Assembly (NCBI GenBank): GCA_964551035.1
Contig: CAZKBK010000006.1
Coordinates: forward strand, 1 to 64,000
Length of the DNA: 64,000 nt
Source of the DNA: Chryseosolibacter sp964551035
Lineage (GTDB): Bacteria; Bacteroidota; Bacteroidia; Cytophagales; Cyclobacteriaceae
Direction: 5' to 3'
Positions 25,558-34,675 of the stretch are shown here, piece by piece; position 1 is the stretch's first letter, and each line of letters opens with the position of its first letter. Made by a program: the position numbers and the translations under genes. The notes under the pieces were generated by a model. That model worked only from the letters and a program-made list of their open reading frames with translations, was not told the DNA's origin and searched no databases.

Positions 25558-26454
25558 CTAGTGGACCAGGAATGCATCGACCAGGATGAGGCCAACTATC
25601 GTAAAAGTGGTCATAAAAAAAAGGATTCCGCCGGCCATCAACGATTTGATCAACGTTTTCCACCACGGCTGGCGGTAGAGAAATCGCAAAGAGAAAAAAA
25701 GGTACGTAACAAGAGCGAGGAGCACGGCGTCAAGCAGAAAACCAAACACCGGCGACCAGAGTAGCCCTGCGATGAAAATGCCGGTGGTAATCAGGTAGAT
25801 GAACGTTTGCAGGTGCATCACGTAGATGACATGATCGACATAATATGGCCGTTGTCGCCGGTAAAAAAGCTTGAACCAAAGGGCATACACGGGTAATAGT
25901 AAAAAGGTCACATACTTCAGGTTCCTGAATACAAAGTCAAGAGACACCTCCACCTGGTTAAACTCAAGAACGCCTTCAATGTATTCGTCCTTCAGATATT
26001 TTCCGGTTACGATGGCCTTTCGTCCTGCGCGTGTCTCCACGCGCGTGGTATCGTGCATGGAGAAGATCTCCGTGCTATCGTAGCCGGAGACGGTTGCCTC
26101 GTAGTTGATCATCGTGTCTTTCACCCTGTCATCGTATCGGTTATAAATATACGTCGTAAACAACATGAACACGATGGTGACGAACAGGAACAACCTGACT
26201 GGGGCGATGTACCGTGCGCGCCTTCCTTCCCAATATTCGCGTGTGAGAAACCCGGGATCCAAAAAAAGCGGAACAACACTTCTGGGGAATTTTGAATCGA
26301 GATGAAAATAGTCGGAGACAACGTGGTTGACCATGGGAAAGAAATGGTCGCGAAGTTCCAGGTTCTCCTGTCCGCATCTCGAACAGAAGTTTTCTTGCAC
26401 TTCATGGCCACAATTGAGACAATTCTTTTCCTCGCGGTAGCGCTTATGACTCAT
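25558..26454 (-). CDS. DUF3667 membrane protein with N-terminal zinc ribbon
   Basis: A 298-residue protein of unknown function. A four-cysteine zinc ribbon (Cys12, 15, 24, 27: NCLNCGHEVQENFCSRCGQ) is followed by about five membrane segments, from residue 88 to the C-terminus. This is the arrangement of the DUF3667 family of Bacteroidota. A periplasmic or cytoplasmic loop of about 65 residues separates the first two helices. No partner is suggested by context; hemB follows on the same strand. A TACCTTTA box (26477-26484, reverse) lies 22 bases upstream of the start. Confidence 0.85.
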   Translation of the reverse strand: MSHKRYREEKNCLNCGHEVQENFCSRCGQENLELRDHFFPMVNHVVSDYFHLDSKFPRSVVPLFLDPGFLTREYWEGRRARYIAPVRLFLFVTIVFMLFTTYIYNRYDDRVKDTMINYEATVSGYDSTEIFSMHDTTRVETRAGRKAIVTGKYLKDEYIEGVLEFNQVEVSLDFVFRNLKYVTFLLLPVYALWFKLFYRRQRPYYVDHVIYVMHLQTFIYLITTGIFIAGLLWSPVFGFLLDAVLLALVTYLFFSLRFLYRQPWWKTLIKSLMAGGILFFMTTFTIVGLILVDAFLVH

Positions 26455-26537
26455 GTGAATGGAATGGGATCATCCTTAAAGGTACATTATCAAAACAATG
26501 AAAAAAATCCGCATATTGTAACCATCAAAATCCCGGC

Positions 26538-27686
26538 ATGCGGCACGTTAAGTTTTCAAACCTTCTCGCTATTGTCCTGATCGGGGTAACCGCATGCTCT
26601 GGCGTGCGCAGCCCTGAACAGCAGCCTGCCGAACCCGACGCGTTCTTCCGGGAATTTTTCAACGATGGCGAACCCGGCGGCGCAGTGCTGTTGATGAAAG
26701 GTGACTCGGTCGTTTTCTCCAGGGGATATGGACTTGCCGACATGGTCACACGGGAGCCCATTACCACTGAAACGCTTTTCAATCTCGGTTCGGTGTCAAA
26801 GACGTTTGTCGCCAACGCCATCCTCATGCTGGAGGAGCAGGGGAAGCTTTCACTCGACGACGACCTTTATCAATACTTCCCTGGATTCAAGAATCCGGAA
26901 ATTGCCAAAAAGGTAAAGATCAAGCATCTTTTGAGCCACACTTCCGGTCTTCCGGACAATCGACAGGTGGGTCGCGATACGGTCTATTTTCTAACGGCGA
27001 AGGATGCGGAGAACTGGTACCCGGTTACGCAGGCTGACGCCCTGCGCTTTGAACCGGGGTCACAATTCGAGTACTCGAACCCTGCTTACAACGGCCTTGC
27101 GCTCATCGTGGAAAAAGTCAGCGGGATGCGGTGGCAACAATTCGTTATTGACCGTATCATGCGACCTTCCGGCATGATGACAAGCACCATCACGGACGGC
27201 CCGCATCCTGCGTCGGGCGTGGCGCATGCTTACAACCGGAATCACAATGGGGAATGGATTGAGGATGACTACGGTGAAGAACCGACATTCGCCGCCGCGG
27301 GAAACAGTGGCGTTTGGAGTTCCGTGGAGGAACTCGCGCGGTACGAACTGGCATTGCAAAATGGAACCTTCCTCCCCAGGGCGCGCGTGAACGAATCCCG
27401 GACGGTTCAGCGGTTCGAAAACTGGAACGGAAAAACCCGGTCGGTGTCGGGCTGGTCCTGGCACGAACCGAACGTGGGATGGTCATGGTTTATCAATACG
27501 GATTCGGCCGGCCACCACATCGTCGGTCACACCGGTACGCAGGGCGGGTTTGTTGCCAACTATGTAAGCATGCCGAAAGAAGGGCTCCTGCTGGTGGTTC
27601 TTTGCAATTCGCCGAGGGACATTAAGCGCATGAGCGATGGGGCCCTGGCCTGGATGCAACAATCGGTTTCCCGAAAAAAAGATTAA
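26538..27686 (+). CDS. Serine hydrolase, beta-lactamase class C fold, lipoprotein
   Basis: A 382-residue envelope protein with a lipobox (VTAC, Cys20). The penicillin-recognising fold is shown by the nucleophile motif SVSK (Ser85, Lys88), YSN in FEYSNPAYN, and HTG in GHTGTQGGF. Members include class C beta-lactamases, DD-peptidases and esterases; this one more resembles the esterase/peptidase-like group, and antibiotic hydrolysis should not be assumed. Its stop codon overlaps that of the convergent DUF2520 gene by 4 bases (TTAA, 27683-27686). Confidence 0.9.
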   Translation: MRHVKFSNLLAIVLIGVTACSGVRSPEQQPAEPDAFFREFFNDGEPGGAVLLMKGDSVVFSRGYGLADMVTREPITTETLFNLGSVSKTFVANAILMLEEQGKLSLDDDLYQYFPGFKNPEIAKKVKIKHLLSHTSGLPDNRQVGRDTVYFLTAKDAENWYPVTQADALRFEPGSQFEYSNPAYNGLALIVEKVSGMRWQQFVIDRIMRPSGMMTSTITDGPHPASGVAHAYNRNHNGEWIEDDYGEEPTFAAAGNSGVWSSVEELARYELALQNGTFLPRARVNESRTVQRFENWNGKTRSVSGWSWHEPNVGWSWFINTDSAGHHIVGHTGTQGGFVANYVSMPKEGLLLVVLCNSPRDIKRMSDGALAWMQQSVSRKKD

Positions 27687-28507
27687 TCCTCAGCCGTGGC
27701 CTGATCGTAGGTGTCGAGGATATGCTGGCTGATCACCCTGTATATTTCAGCGACCTGCTCGTCCTTCTGCAAATAGGCAAAGTGGTTGTCCAGGACGGCT
27801 ACATCGCCGCGTCGGGCGGGGCCGGTCTGGGCGTTTTCCGGGCCGACCAGAAAGCTTTTATTGATCGTCTCCGCGATAAGCGGTTTCAACACGTCAAGGG
27901 ATAATTTGCGTTCCGCCAGGATCTCCCTGGCCAGCCGGAGCATGTGGTTGGTGAAATTGGACGCAAACACCGCAGCCACGTGGATGGCTTTACGATCGGC
28001 GGAAGAGACCATCCGCGTGTTCTTGCTGACTGCGCGCGCCATCGCCATGAGTACCGATTCCGTTTCCCTGTTCTCGCTTTCAATGAGCAGGTGAATTTCC
28101 CGGAAGTCCACTTTCTTGCCTTTAGTGAAAGTCTGGAGCGGATAAAAAACGCCAATTTTTGGCGTCGGCGCGTACCCCAGCGCGCTCAGCGGCTGCGCCC
28201 CCGATGTATGGGCAAGAATGGCATCATCCGGCAGCCTGATCCGCTGCGCGATGCCTTCGATGGCGTCATCGGCCACGGCAACGATAAAAACCCGGGAGGG
28301 GCTGTCAGAAAAGTCCAGGTCAGCCTTAACCCGGGCCTGATAGAGCCTTTCGACCAGCGCCGAAGCATTTTTCGGGTTCCGGCTGTACACTTCCTTCACG
28401 GCAAAGTCCGTATTGTCAAGTGCCGGGGCCAGATGCCACGCAAGGTTGCCCGCTCCAATGATGGAGACATTCATTCCGCCGGCACCGAATTTCCGTAACA
28501 ACGACAT
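27683..28507 (-). CDS. Rossmann-like and DUF2520 domain protein
   Basis: A 274-residue protein with an N-terminal NAD(P)-binding fold (NVSIIGAGNLAWHLAPAL, residues 13-30) and a C-terminal helical DUF2520 domain (ADRKAIHVAAVFASNFTNHM). The architecture resembles ProC and F420-dependent reductases, but no substrate is established. Two starts are possible, ATG 28507 and ATG 28474; the shorter form places the Rossmann strand right at the N-terminus. It follows prmC on the same strand after 9 bases and is likely cotranscribed. Confidence 0.88.
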   Translation of the reverse strand: MSLLRKFGAGGMNVSIIGAGNLAWHLAPALDNTDFAVKEVYSRNPKNASALVERLYQARVKADLDFSDSPSRVFIVAVADDAIEGIAQRIRLPDDAILAHTSGAQPLSALGYAPTPKIGVFYPLQTFTKGKKVDFREIHLLIESENRETESVLMAMARAVSKNTRMVSSADRKAIHVAAVFASNFTNHMLRLAREILAERKLSLDVLKPLIAETINKSFLVGPENAQTGPARRGDVAVLDNHFAYLQKDEQVAEIYRVISQHILDTYDQATAED

Positions 28508-28516
28508 ACCGCAAAG

Positions 28517-29374
28517 TTAACCGATTGGTCTGATTGCCGACACCATCCTGTTTTTGCCATTAATATCTTTGATGATCTCCACGTTTTGAAAGGATGAAAA
28601 CAGATCCGCTACTTCCTGTCCGTACCGCTCGTTTATTTCCACGACCAACAGGCCTCCCGGCCGCAGCCGGCGCAACGCGCTCGCGCCGATGGCGCGATAA
28701 AAGAGAAACGGGTCCCTGCTCGCAACGAACAACGCCACATGAGGTTCATATTTCACGACATTGGCATCAAGACTGTTCTTCTCGGTGTCTGGAATGTATG
28801 GCGGATTGCTGGCGATGATGTCGACATCTGTGAAGGGAATCTCGCCGGAGAGTATGTCGTGGACGCGCATGTCGACAGCGACGCCATGCAACTCAGCATT
28901 TGCGCGGGCCACGGCAAGGGCTCCCTCGCTAATGTCCGTTCCGCTTACCGCGGCATCGGGGAGTTCGCAAGCCAGCGTCACGGGAATACAACCACTGCCG
29001 CAGCCGATATCCACGATAGCGGGCGCATGGAGTCGGTTGCGGGAAGCAAATTGGATAACACGCCACACCAGTTCTTCGGTTTCAGGCCGGGGAATCAACA
29101 CGGAAGAATTGACCATGAACGGGCGCCCGAAAAATTCGGCCACACCCAGAATGTATTGTATCGGCTCCGACTGGTTTATGCGGAGGATGATGTCGTCAAT
29201 GCGCCGCATGTCGTCATCCCAAACCTCGATGGGTTTTTCAGCGATGATGTCGGTTCGGGAAACGTCGAACAGGTGATCAAAAACAAGCTCACCGATGCAT
29301 TCCTTTTCAGCCTGCGGTTCATCGAGGGTAATCCGGGCGACGAAATCGGCGAACTGCGTTTTGGAATTCTTCAT
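28517..29374 (-). CDS. prmC: Release factor glutamine methyltransferase
   Basis: A 285-residue S-adenosylmethionine-dependent enzyme that N5-methylates the Gln of the GGQ motif of release factors RF1 and RF2. The substrate-recognition motif NPPY is at residues 190-193, the SAM site is VDIGCGSGC (122-130), and the pre-domain signature is LIPRPETEELV. The N-terminal helical domain that contacts the release factor is complete. It is divergent from ribD with only 29 bases between, so the two promoters must overlap. Confidence 0.96.
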   Translation of the reverse strand: MKNSKTQFADFVARITLDEPQAEKECIGELVFDHLFDVSRTDIIAEKPIEVWDDDMRRIDDIILRINQSEPIQYILGVAEFFGRPFMVNSSVLIPRPETEELVWRVIQFASRNRLHAPAIVDIGCGSGCIPVTLACELPDAAVSGTDISEGALAVARANAELHGVAVDMRVHDILSGEIPFTDVDIIASNPPYIPDTEKNSLDANVVKYEPHVALFVASRDPFLFYRAIGASALRRLRPGGLLVVEINERYGQEVADLFSSFQNVEIIKDINGKNRMVSAIRPIG

Positions 29375-29403
29375 GACATGACGTTCTTTGCAATATTAAC
29401 TCA

Positions 29404-30453
29404 ATGCCTACGCATCCTCTTCCCTCCGATGAAATTTTTATGCGGCGTGCGCTGGACCTCGCGACCCTCGGCGCCGGGCGTGTGAGTCCGAATCCGTTGG
29501 TGGGCTGCGTTGTCGTGATGAGTGACCGGGTGATCGGGGAAGGCTGGCATCGCGCATACGGTGAAGCGCACGCGGAGGTCAACGCCATCAATGCCGTTGC
29601 GGACCGATCAGCCCTTCGCGAAAGCACCGTGTATGTCAATCTCGAACCGTGCGCCCATTTCGGCAAGACGCCACCGTGCGCGGATATGCTGACCGAAGTT
29701 GGCGTGAAGAAGGTCGTCGTATGCAACATCGACGCGAATCCCCTCGTTGGCGGAAAGGGAATACAAAAACTCCGCGCACACGGGATTGAAACGGTAACCG
29801 GCGTACTGGAGGACGAAGGACTGCATTTGAATCGCCGCTTTTTCACATTTATAAAAAAGAAGAGACCCTATTTTATTCTGAAATGGGCGGAAACCCGCGA
29901 CGGCTTCATTGCGCGCGAGGATGGCTCCTCGAAATGGATCAGCAGCGAGGTTTCACGACAACTCGTTCACAAGTGGCGTACCGAAGAAGACGCCATTCTC
30001 GTGGGGACACGCACTGCGTTGTACGACAATCCCCGCCTGAATGTCCGCGACTGGACGGGGCGTGACCCCATCCGGATCGTGATCGACAAAACGCTCAAAA
30101 TAGACCAGCGTCATCACCTCTTCAACCGCCAGCAAAAGACCTTGTGTTACAATACGTCAAGGTCGGACGCCGTTGACCAAATTGATTGGATCCGCATTGG
30201 CGAAAATGACTTATTGGGGGAGATGGCCAGAGACCTGTACGGACGGGGCGTGCAGTCGGTGATCGTCGAGGGCGGTGCGGCGACGTTAAAAGCGTTCATC
30301 GACGCGAACCTTTGGGACGAAGCGCGCGTATTTACCAATGAACAGGTGTTTCATCGCGGCATTCCGGCGCCACGGCTGGATGGAACCGTCATCGAATCAA
30401 AGCGCCTCAGTTCGGATACCCTTTCGTTGATTATTCCTGCAACCGATGGATAA
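29404..30453 (+). CDS. ribD: Bifunctional riboflavin deaminase/reductase
   Basis: A 349-residue enzyme for the second and third steps of riboflavin synthesis: deamination of the pyrimidinone ring and NADPH reduction of the ribosyl side chain. The N-terminal deaminase has the zinc site His56-x-Glu58 (HAEVNAI) and Cys83/Cys92 (EPCAHFGKTPPC). The reductase domain starts near residue 150 (YFILKWAETRDGFIA, ILVGTRTALYDNPRLNVR). No other rib genes are nearby. It overlaps the cupin gene by 8 bases, which indicates cotranscription. Confidence 0.96.
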   Translation: MPTHPLPSDEIFMRRALDLATLGAGRVSPNPLVGCVVVMSDRVIGEGWHRAYGEAHAEVNAINAVADRSALRESTVYVNLEPCAHFGKTPPCADMLTEVGVKKVVVCNIDANPLVGGKGIQKLRAHGIETVTGVLEDEGLHLNRRFFTFIKKKRPYFILKWAETRDGFIAREDGSSKWISSEVSRQLVHKWRTEEDAILVGTRTALYDNPRLNVRDWTGRDPIRIVIDKTLKIDQRHHLFNRQQKTLCYNTSRSDAVDQIDWIRIGENDLLGEMARDLYGRGVQSVIVEGGAATLKAFIDANLWDEARVFTNEQVFHRGIPAPRLDGTVIESKRLSSDTLSLIIPATDG

Positions 30454-30805
30454 AATAAACCTCGCGGAAAAATTCGCCCAATTCAACGACCATTGGAACC
30501 CCCGGGTCGTTGGTGAACTTAACGGGCAGCTCGTAAAAGCAACCAAGCTCAAAGGAGCGTTTATCTGGCACCACCACGACAACGAAGATGAAATGTTCCT
30601 CGTCGTGCGCGGACAGTTGAAAATGGAGTTCAGGGAGAAGACGGTCGTCGTCAATGAAGGCGAGTTCATTGTTGTACCTAGAAAAGTCGAACACCGGCCG
30701 GTGGCCGACGAGGAAGTCCAGGTCCTTCTTTTTGAGCCCGCGACGACGCTGAACACAGGAAACATCCAGAACGAAAGAACAAGGAGAGACCTGGAACGCC
30801 TTTGA
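30446..30805 (+). CDS. Small cupin-domain protein
   Basis: A 119-residue single cupin barrel. Metal-binding motif 1 reads WHHHDNEDEMFLVVRG (GxxHxH-type, with Glu), and motif 2 is near EFIVVPRKVEHRPVADEE. The fold and the two His-bearing motifs suggest a metal-dependent enzyme or binding protein, but the substrate is unknown. The start lies inside the end of ribD (8-base overlap). Confidence 0.85.
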   Translation: MDKINLAEKFAQFNDHWNPRVVGELNGQLVKATKLKGAFIWHHHDNEDEMFLVVRGQLKMEFREKTVVVNEGEFIVVPRKVEHRPVADEEVQVLLFEPATTLNTGNIQNERTRRDLERL

Positions 30806-30833
30806 GCGCGCCCCGGGCCTGTCCTGAATTTGA

Positions 30834-31643
30834 TTAGCTTGCGACGTAGGCTTCCTTGCGCTCCAGGGCCACCAGCCGTAGTTCCTGGAAACCCACCACA
30901 AGCAGTACAACAACAGCAGAGGCGCAAAGCCCCACGCCGATAATGACCGCCATGTCGGCATAACGCGTCGACGGCCCAAAGGAAAATCCCTGTATCACGG
31001 TAACGGAACCCATACTAAGAATCTCTTCTTCGAGGTCGAGGACCTCTGTCTGAAGTTCGATCTTCAGGCGCAAAAGATCAACAACGTCAACGGCCGCCTT
31101 CTGCGGGTTCTTCAGCATCGTATCCACCTTGGCCACCTCGTCGTTGAGCAGTGCAATCTTTTTGTCGATACTTTCACGTTTGTTTGACAGGATAAGCTTA
31201 CCCGTGCGCTCTATGTGCGAAAGAATTCCAGACTCCAACTCACTCAAATGTTTCATGGATGACATCGTGGCGCTAAGGGTAAAGGAATGCTCGGTCTCCC
31301 GGCTGCCCTTTTCTCCCAGCTTTATCTCGTGTAGCGTCGCCCAGGACTCGGATGAAGGGTCGTCCAGTTCAGGCGAGAATTGCCGGGCGCGAAGGTCCGA
31401 GTTCATCGTGGCAACGATCTCCTGTAGTTCATGATGTTCGAGAAAGGGTATGGTGCAAACGAGTGTGCTGGTATATCGCTTCGGGGTGAGCAGAAATACG
31501 GTGAGCGAGGCCAGTAAGCCGCACGCGAGAAGTATGCCGATACTTCTTCTATACTTGCGTACCAACAGCATGGCCTTTACGCCCAACTCGAGCAAATCAA
31601 TTTCATCGGCCCGACTTATTTCTGATTTCGTTTCCTGTGTCAT
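30834..31643 (-). CDS. Wzz-like polysaccharide chain-length determinant family protein
   Basis: A 269-residue inner-membrane protein. One helix near residues 36-54 (IGILLACGLLASLTVFLL) and one near 232-253 flank a periplasmic, partly coiled-coil region (about 60-225). That is the Wzz topology, though no tyrosine-kinase domain is attached. It lies 30 kb from the polysaccharide locus with a second Wzz-like gene (61430-62485). Both are on the minus strand. No other glycan genes surround this copy. It converges on the cupin gene with a 28-base gap. Confidence 0.75.
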   Translation of the reverse strand: MTQETKSEISRADEIDLLELGVKAMLLVRKYRRSIGILLACGLLASLTVFLLTPKRYTSTLVCTIPFLEHHELQEIVATMNSDLRARQFSPELDDPSSESWATLHEIKLGEKGSRETEHSFTLSATMSSMKHLSELESGILSHIERTGKLILSNKRESIDKKIALLNDEVAKVDTMLKNPQKAAVDVVDLLRLKIELQTEVLDLEEEILSMGSVTVIQGFSFGPSTRYADMAVIIGVGLCASAVVVLLVVGFQELRLVALERKEAYVAS

Positions 31644-31665
31644 TTATAAAAAAATGGCTTTTGAT

Positions 31666-31905
31666 TCATGGCTTAGACACAGGGTTGACTACTTGCGTTT
31701 GAATGCTGATCGACTTTTTCTTCGCGTTCAGATAAATAGTTCCGCCGTGAATGAACGGGTAGCGTTCAACGGCCCATCCGAAGGAATTCAATTTCAGCGC
31801 CCCAAGGCTCCACGACACACAAACACAAAAAATTATGGTTCCCAACCCCGCCAACATTTGTGCCCTCGTGGCAACCCCACCTTGTCCACCTGAAATAATC
31901 TGCAT
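31666..31905 (-). CDS. Doubtful small open frame with one hydrophobic segment
   Basis: A 79-codon frame starts at ATG 31905, immediately after the TGA of the upstream frame (TGAATG), and ends 22 bases before the Wzz-like start. It has one hydrophobic stretch (residues about 18-40, GLGTIIFCVCVSWSLGALKL). The C-terminal half looks atypical, and I recognise no family. It may be real because it fits snugly between two genes on the same strand, or it may be spacer. Confidence 0.25.
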   Translation of the reverse strand: MQIISGGQGGVATRAQMLAGLGTIIFCVCVSWSLGALKLNSFGWAVERYPFIHGGTIYLNAKKKSISIQTQVVNPVSKP

Positions 31906-32205
31906 TCAGCGAAACTCGGGGATGGGTTTTACGTTGTAGTGGCAGTGCGGCTGAAAGCCCTGAAAGGGCGCGTCGATCTCGAACTGCATCACCGCGGAAA
32001 GGTCGAGCAAGGCAGTCATTGCGCCTTGCGTCTCATCGTTGAGAACCACCCCTTTTTCAGTGACATGGACGACACGCAAGGCTTGCGTCACCCACATCTC
32101 TCCCATCAGGCGGTAACGGAAACAAATGTCAGGGCGTTTAGACCTTAAGTCCACTAACAATCGTCTCAGCTCGAGAACGGAAATGACCTTTGAAGCGTTT
32201 TCCAA
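31906..32205 (-). CDS. Conserved hypothetical protein, function unknown
   Basis: About 99 residues from a TTG at 32205 (ENASKVISVLELRR...), or 121 residues if a TTG at 32271 is used. No ATG is available in frame, so the start is uncertain. The frame has sensible amino-acid composition (VLELRRLLVDLRSKRP, FRYRLMGEMWVTQALRV, VLNDETQGAMTALLDL) and resembles small Cytophagales proteins I cannot name. No membrane segment is visible. The next frame downstream begins directly after its stop codon. Confidence 0.5.
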   Translation of the reverse strand: MENASKVISVLELRRLLVDLRSKRPDICFRYRLMGEMWVTQALRVVHVTEKGVVLNDETQGAMTALLDLSAVMQFEIDAPFQGFQPHCHYNVKPIPEFR

Positions 32206-32388
32206 TGCGATGGGAAATTGGATGCATAGATAGGAAGTCCGCCAAACCGTAAAAAAGCGTGCCGTCCCCAAAATTCGACCGGTCGTCGACGATCAGGATT
32301 TCTTTTGATTTGCCTGGCCAGCATGATTGGGTGCGTGCGGTGTTTTGGCGGGAAATGTGTTCCTTTACATCCCTGAATTCGTAGTGAC

Positions 32389-32871
32389 ATGGCAGAAGAG
32401 CTTTTGATCTCCGCTTCGAGCGACAAGCAAACCAAATACGACACGCTGATCCCGCAACTGGAGGCACTGGTCGCGGGCGAACCTGACCTTATCGCCAATC
32501 TTTCCAACATCTCTGCTGCCCTCCGCCAAACCTTCGGCTTCTTTTGGGTGGGGTTTTATATCGTGAAGGGCGGGCAACTCGTACTTGGACCCTTTCAAGG
32601 GCCCATCGCCTGCACGCGCATAACCTTTGGCAAAGGAGTTTGCGGCACCGCCTGGAAAAACAGGGAACCGGTTTTAGTGCCTGACGTCGACAAGTTTCCC
32701 GGCCACATTGCGTGCAACTCGGGCGCGCGTTCAGAAGTCGTTCTACCCGCGTTCAAAGATGGAGAAGTCTTCCTCATCCTCGACATCGACAGTGACCGAT
32801 TGAATGATTTTGACGATCGCGACGTAGCGGGTCTTGGCCAGGTAATGCAAATCATTGAAACATTGTCCTGA
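32389..32871 (+). CDS. msrC: Free methionine-(R)-sulfoxide reductase (GAF domain)
   Basis: A 160-residue single GAF domain. The family reduces free methionine-R-sulfoxide with thioredoxin, repairing oxidised methionine. The three conserved cysteines are Cys75 (PIACTRI), Cys85 (KGVCGTAW) and Cys109 (HIACNSGARSE), matching the YebR/fRMsr pattern. ATG 32389 gives a normal-length protein. The MutS-like gene follows 6 bases after the stop, so the two are probably cotranscribed. Confidence 0.94.
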   Translation: MAEELLISASSDKQTKYDTLIPQLEALVAGEPDLIANLSNISAALRQTFGFFWVGFYIVKGGQLVLGPFQGPIACTRITFGKGVCGTAWKNREPVLVPDVDKFPGHIACNSGARSEVVLPAFKDGEVFLILDIDSDRLNDFDDRDVAGLGQVMQIIETLS

Positions 32872-32877
32872 TCCTTC

Positions 32878-34662
32878 ATGACCCCGGACGATTTACGGGC
32901 ATATTACCAGGAGCGAAAGGACCGTTTTTCCGCAATGCTCACGCCGGTGCGCATAAAGATCGCCTGGGTGTCGCACGCGCGGCTCGCCACAGCCGTTGCT
33001 TTTCTTGTCGTGTTGTACCTTGGCTTCAGGCATCACGACCTGCTTCCGCTGCTGGCCGTTGGGGTGGTCGCCTTTGTCTTTCTGGTCCAGGTACACGGAC
33101 AGCTATTCACCCGAAAGGAGCGCCTTGAACACCTCATCGAAATCAATGACCGCGAACTGCGCACGCTTCGACGTTCATTCGAGGGTATCGACGATGGGGC
33201 CGCGTATATCGACGTACACCATCCCTATTCCCACGATCTCGATCTCTTCGGCGAAGGCTCTCTCTTCCAATATATCAACCGTAGCAACACGGTGGGTGGA
33301 AAGAAAAGTTTTGCCTCCTGTCTGACCAATCCGCCGGCGTCAATGGATATCATCCAACTCCGTGCGGCCGCGATCGCCGAGCTGGCAACGGAAAACGACC
33401 TTCGCCAGGAACTGCAGGCCGCCGGACTAGAAATGAACGAGGAGGCAAGCGATAAGGCGCAACTGCTTACTTGGGCGGACCAGGGCTCATTCGTTTTTGG
33501 CAAGCCATTTTACCGGATCGTATTGATGGCCGTTCCGGCGATCACGATGGCGCTTATCGCCGGCGCGTTTTTTTCGTCTTCCATCCGTCCCTTTGCCCTG
33601 CTCATGGTGGCGATACAATGGGGTTTTGTGGGGTTTCATGGCAAGCGCGTAAATGCCTTTCATGACTACATCAGCCGCAAGAAAAACATCCTCCAAAAAT
33701 ACGCTGTTCTCCTCGGGCAACTTCAGGGGAAAAGTTTCTCTTCGCGGGCGATGGCGAGGCTCGCACACGACGCACAGGATGCCGACCGAAAGGTAGCCCA
33801 ACTTGCGTCTCTGGTGCGCGCCTTTGATGCGCGGCTGAACAGCATGACCTTTATCGTGGTGAACAGCGTACTCCTCTATGACCTGCAGTGCGTATACAGG
33901 TTGGAACGGTGGAAGGCTCGGCATTCGCCTCATTTTGGACGATGGCTTGACGCCATAGCGGAAGCAGAGGTATTCTCCAGCCTGGCGACGTTCGCCTTCA
34001 ACCATCCGTCGTACGTGTCAGCAGAGATCCAGTCGAAGTTCTCCATTGTGGCGAAAGACCTTGGGCACCCGCTCCTTCCGGAGGGCGAATGTATACCCAA
34101 TGACCTCGCGATCGGGGATAATTTCAAGATCATGATCGTTACCGGCGCAAACATGGCCGGCAAAAGCACTTTCCTTCGTACACTCGGCGTGAACATTGTC
34201 CTTGCGTTGAACGGCGCACCGGTGTCCGCAAAATCTTTTCGCTGCCCTGTACTCCAACTTCGCACCGGCATGCGTACAGCCGATTCGTTGAAAGATCATC
34301 AATCGTATTTCTACGCAGAACTCGACCGCCTCAGTGGCATCATGCGGGAACTGCGCCAAAACACACCCCTACTCATCCTCCTGGATGAAATTCTCAAGGG
34401 AACCAACTCGACTGATAAGCAAACAGGATCCATGGCGCTCGTCAGGCAATTGCTTCCTCATCCCTGCCTGGCCGTAATTGCCACGCACGATCTCGCACTG
34501 GGGGACCTGGAGGAAGAATATCCTGCCGAAGTAAGGAACTTCTGCTTTGAGGCAAACATCGAAGCTGACCAGCTCAGCTTTGACTATAAATTGAAACCCG
34601 GCCTGGCGACGAAGATGAATGCGACGTTCCTGATGAAAAAGATGGGCATCATTCCGTCGTAG
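32878..34662 (+). CDS. Membrane-anchored MutS-family ATPase
   Basis: A 594-residue protein with a C-terminal MutS ATPase domain: Walker A GANMAGKST (Lys429), Walker B LILLDEILKGTNSTDK, and ATHD-type His. It lacks the mismatch-recognition domain of MutS and the Smr domain of MutS2. Instead there are two hydrophobic pairs, residues about 38-75 and 213-255, predicted to span the inner membrane. Helical lever-like regions lie between them and the ATPase. Such MutS-related membrane proteins occur in Bacteroidota, and their function is unknown. Cotranscription with fRMsr is likely. It converges on the cysteine desulfurase gene with a 13-base gap. Confidence 0.88.
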   Translation: MTPDDLRAYYQERKDRFSAMLTPVRIKIAWVSHARLATAVAFLVVLYLGFRHHDLLPLLAVGVVAFVFLVQVHGQLFTRKERLEHLIEINDRELRTLRRSFEGIDDGAAYIDVHHPYSHDLDLFGEGSLFQYINRSNTVGGKKSFASCLTNPPASMDIIQLRAAAIAELATENDLRQELQAAGLEMNEEASDKAQLLTWADQGSFVFGKPFYRIVLMAVPAITMALIAGAFFSSSIRPFALLMVAIQWGFVGFHGKRVNAFHDYISRKKNILQKYAVLLGQLQGKSFSSRAMARLAHDAQDADRKVAQLASLVRAFDARLNSMTFIVVNSVLLYDLQCVYRLERWKARHSPHFGRWLDAIAEAEVFSSLATFAFNHPSYVSAEIQSKFSIVAKDLGHPLLPEGECIPNDLAIGDNFKIMIVTGANMAGKSTFLRTLGVNIVLALNGAPVSAKSFRCPVLQLRTGMRTADSLKDHQSYFYAELDRLSGIMRELRQNTPLLILLDEILKGTNSTDKQTGSMALVRQLLPHPCLAVIATHDLALGDLEEEYPAEVRNFCFEANIEADQLSFDYKLKPGLATKMNATFLMKKMGIIPS

Positions 34663-34675
34663 GATCGCGGATTCT

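Noticed and set aside
26538..27686. Antibiotic-inactivating class C beta-lactamase
   Set aside because: The fold motifs are shared with esterases and peptidases, and nothing specific to AmpC enzymes was seen.
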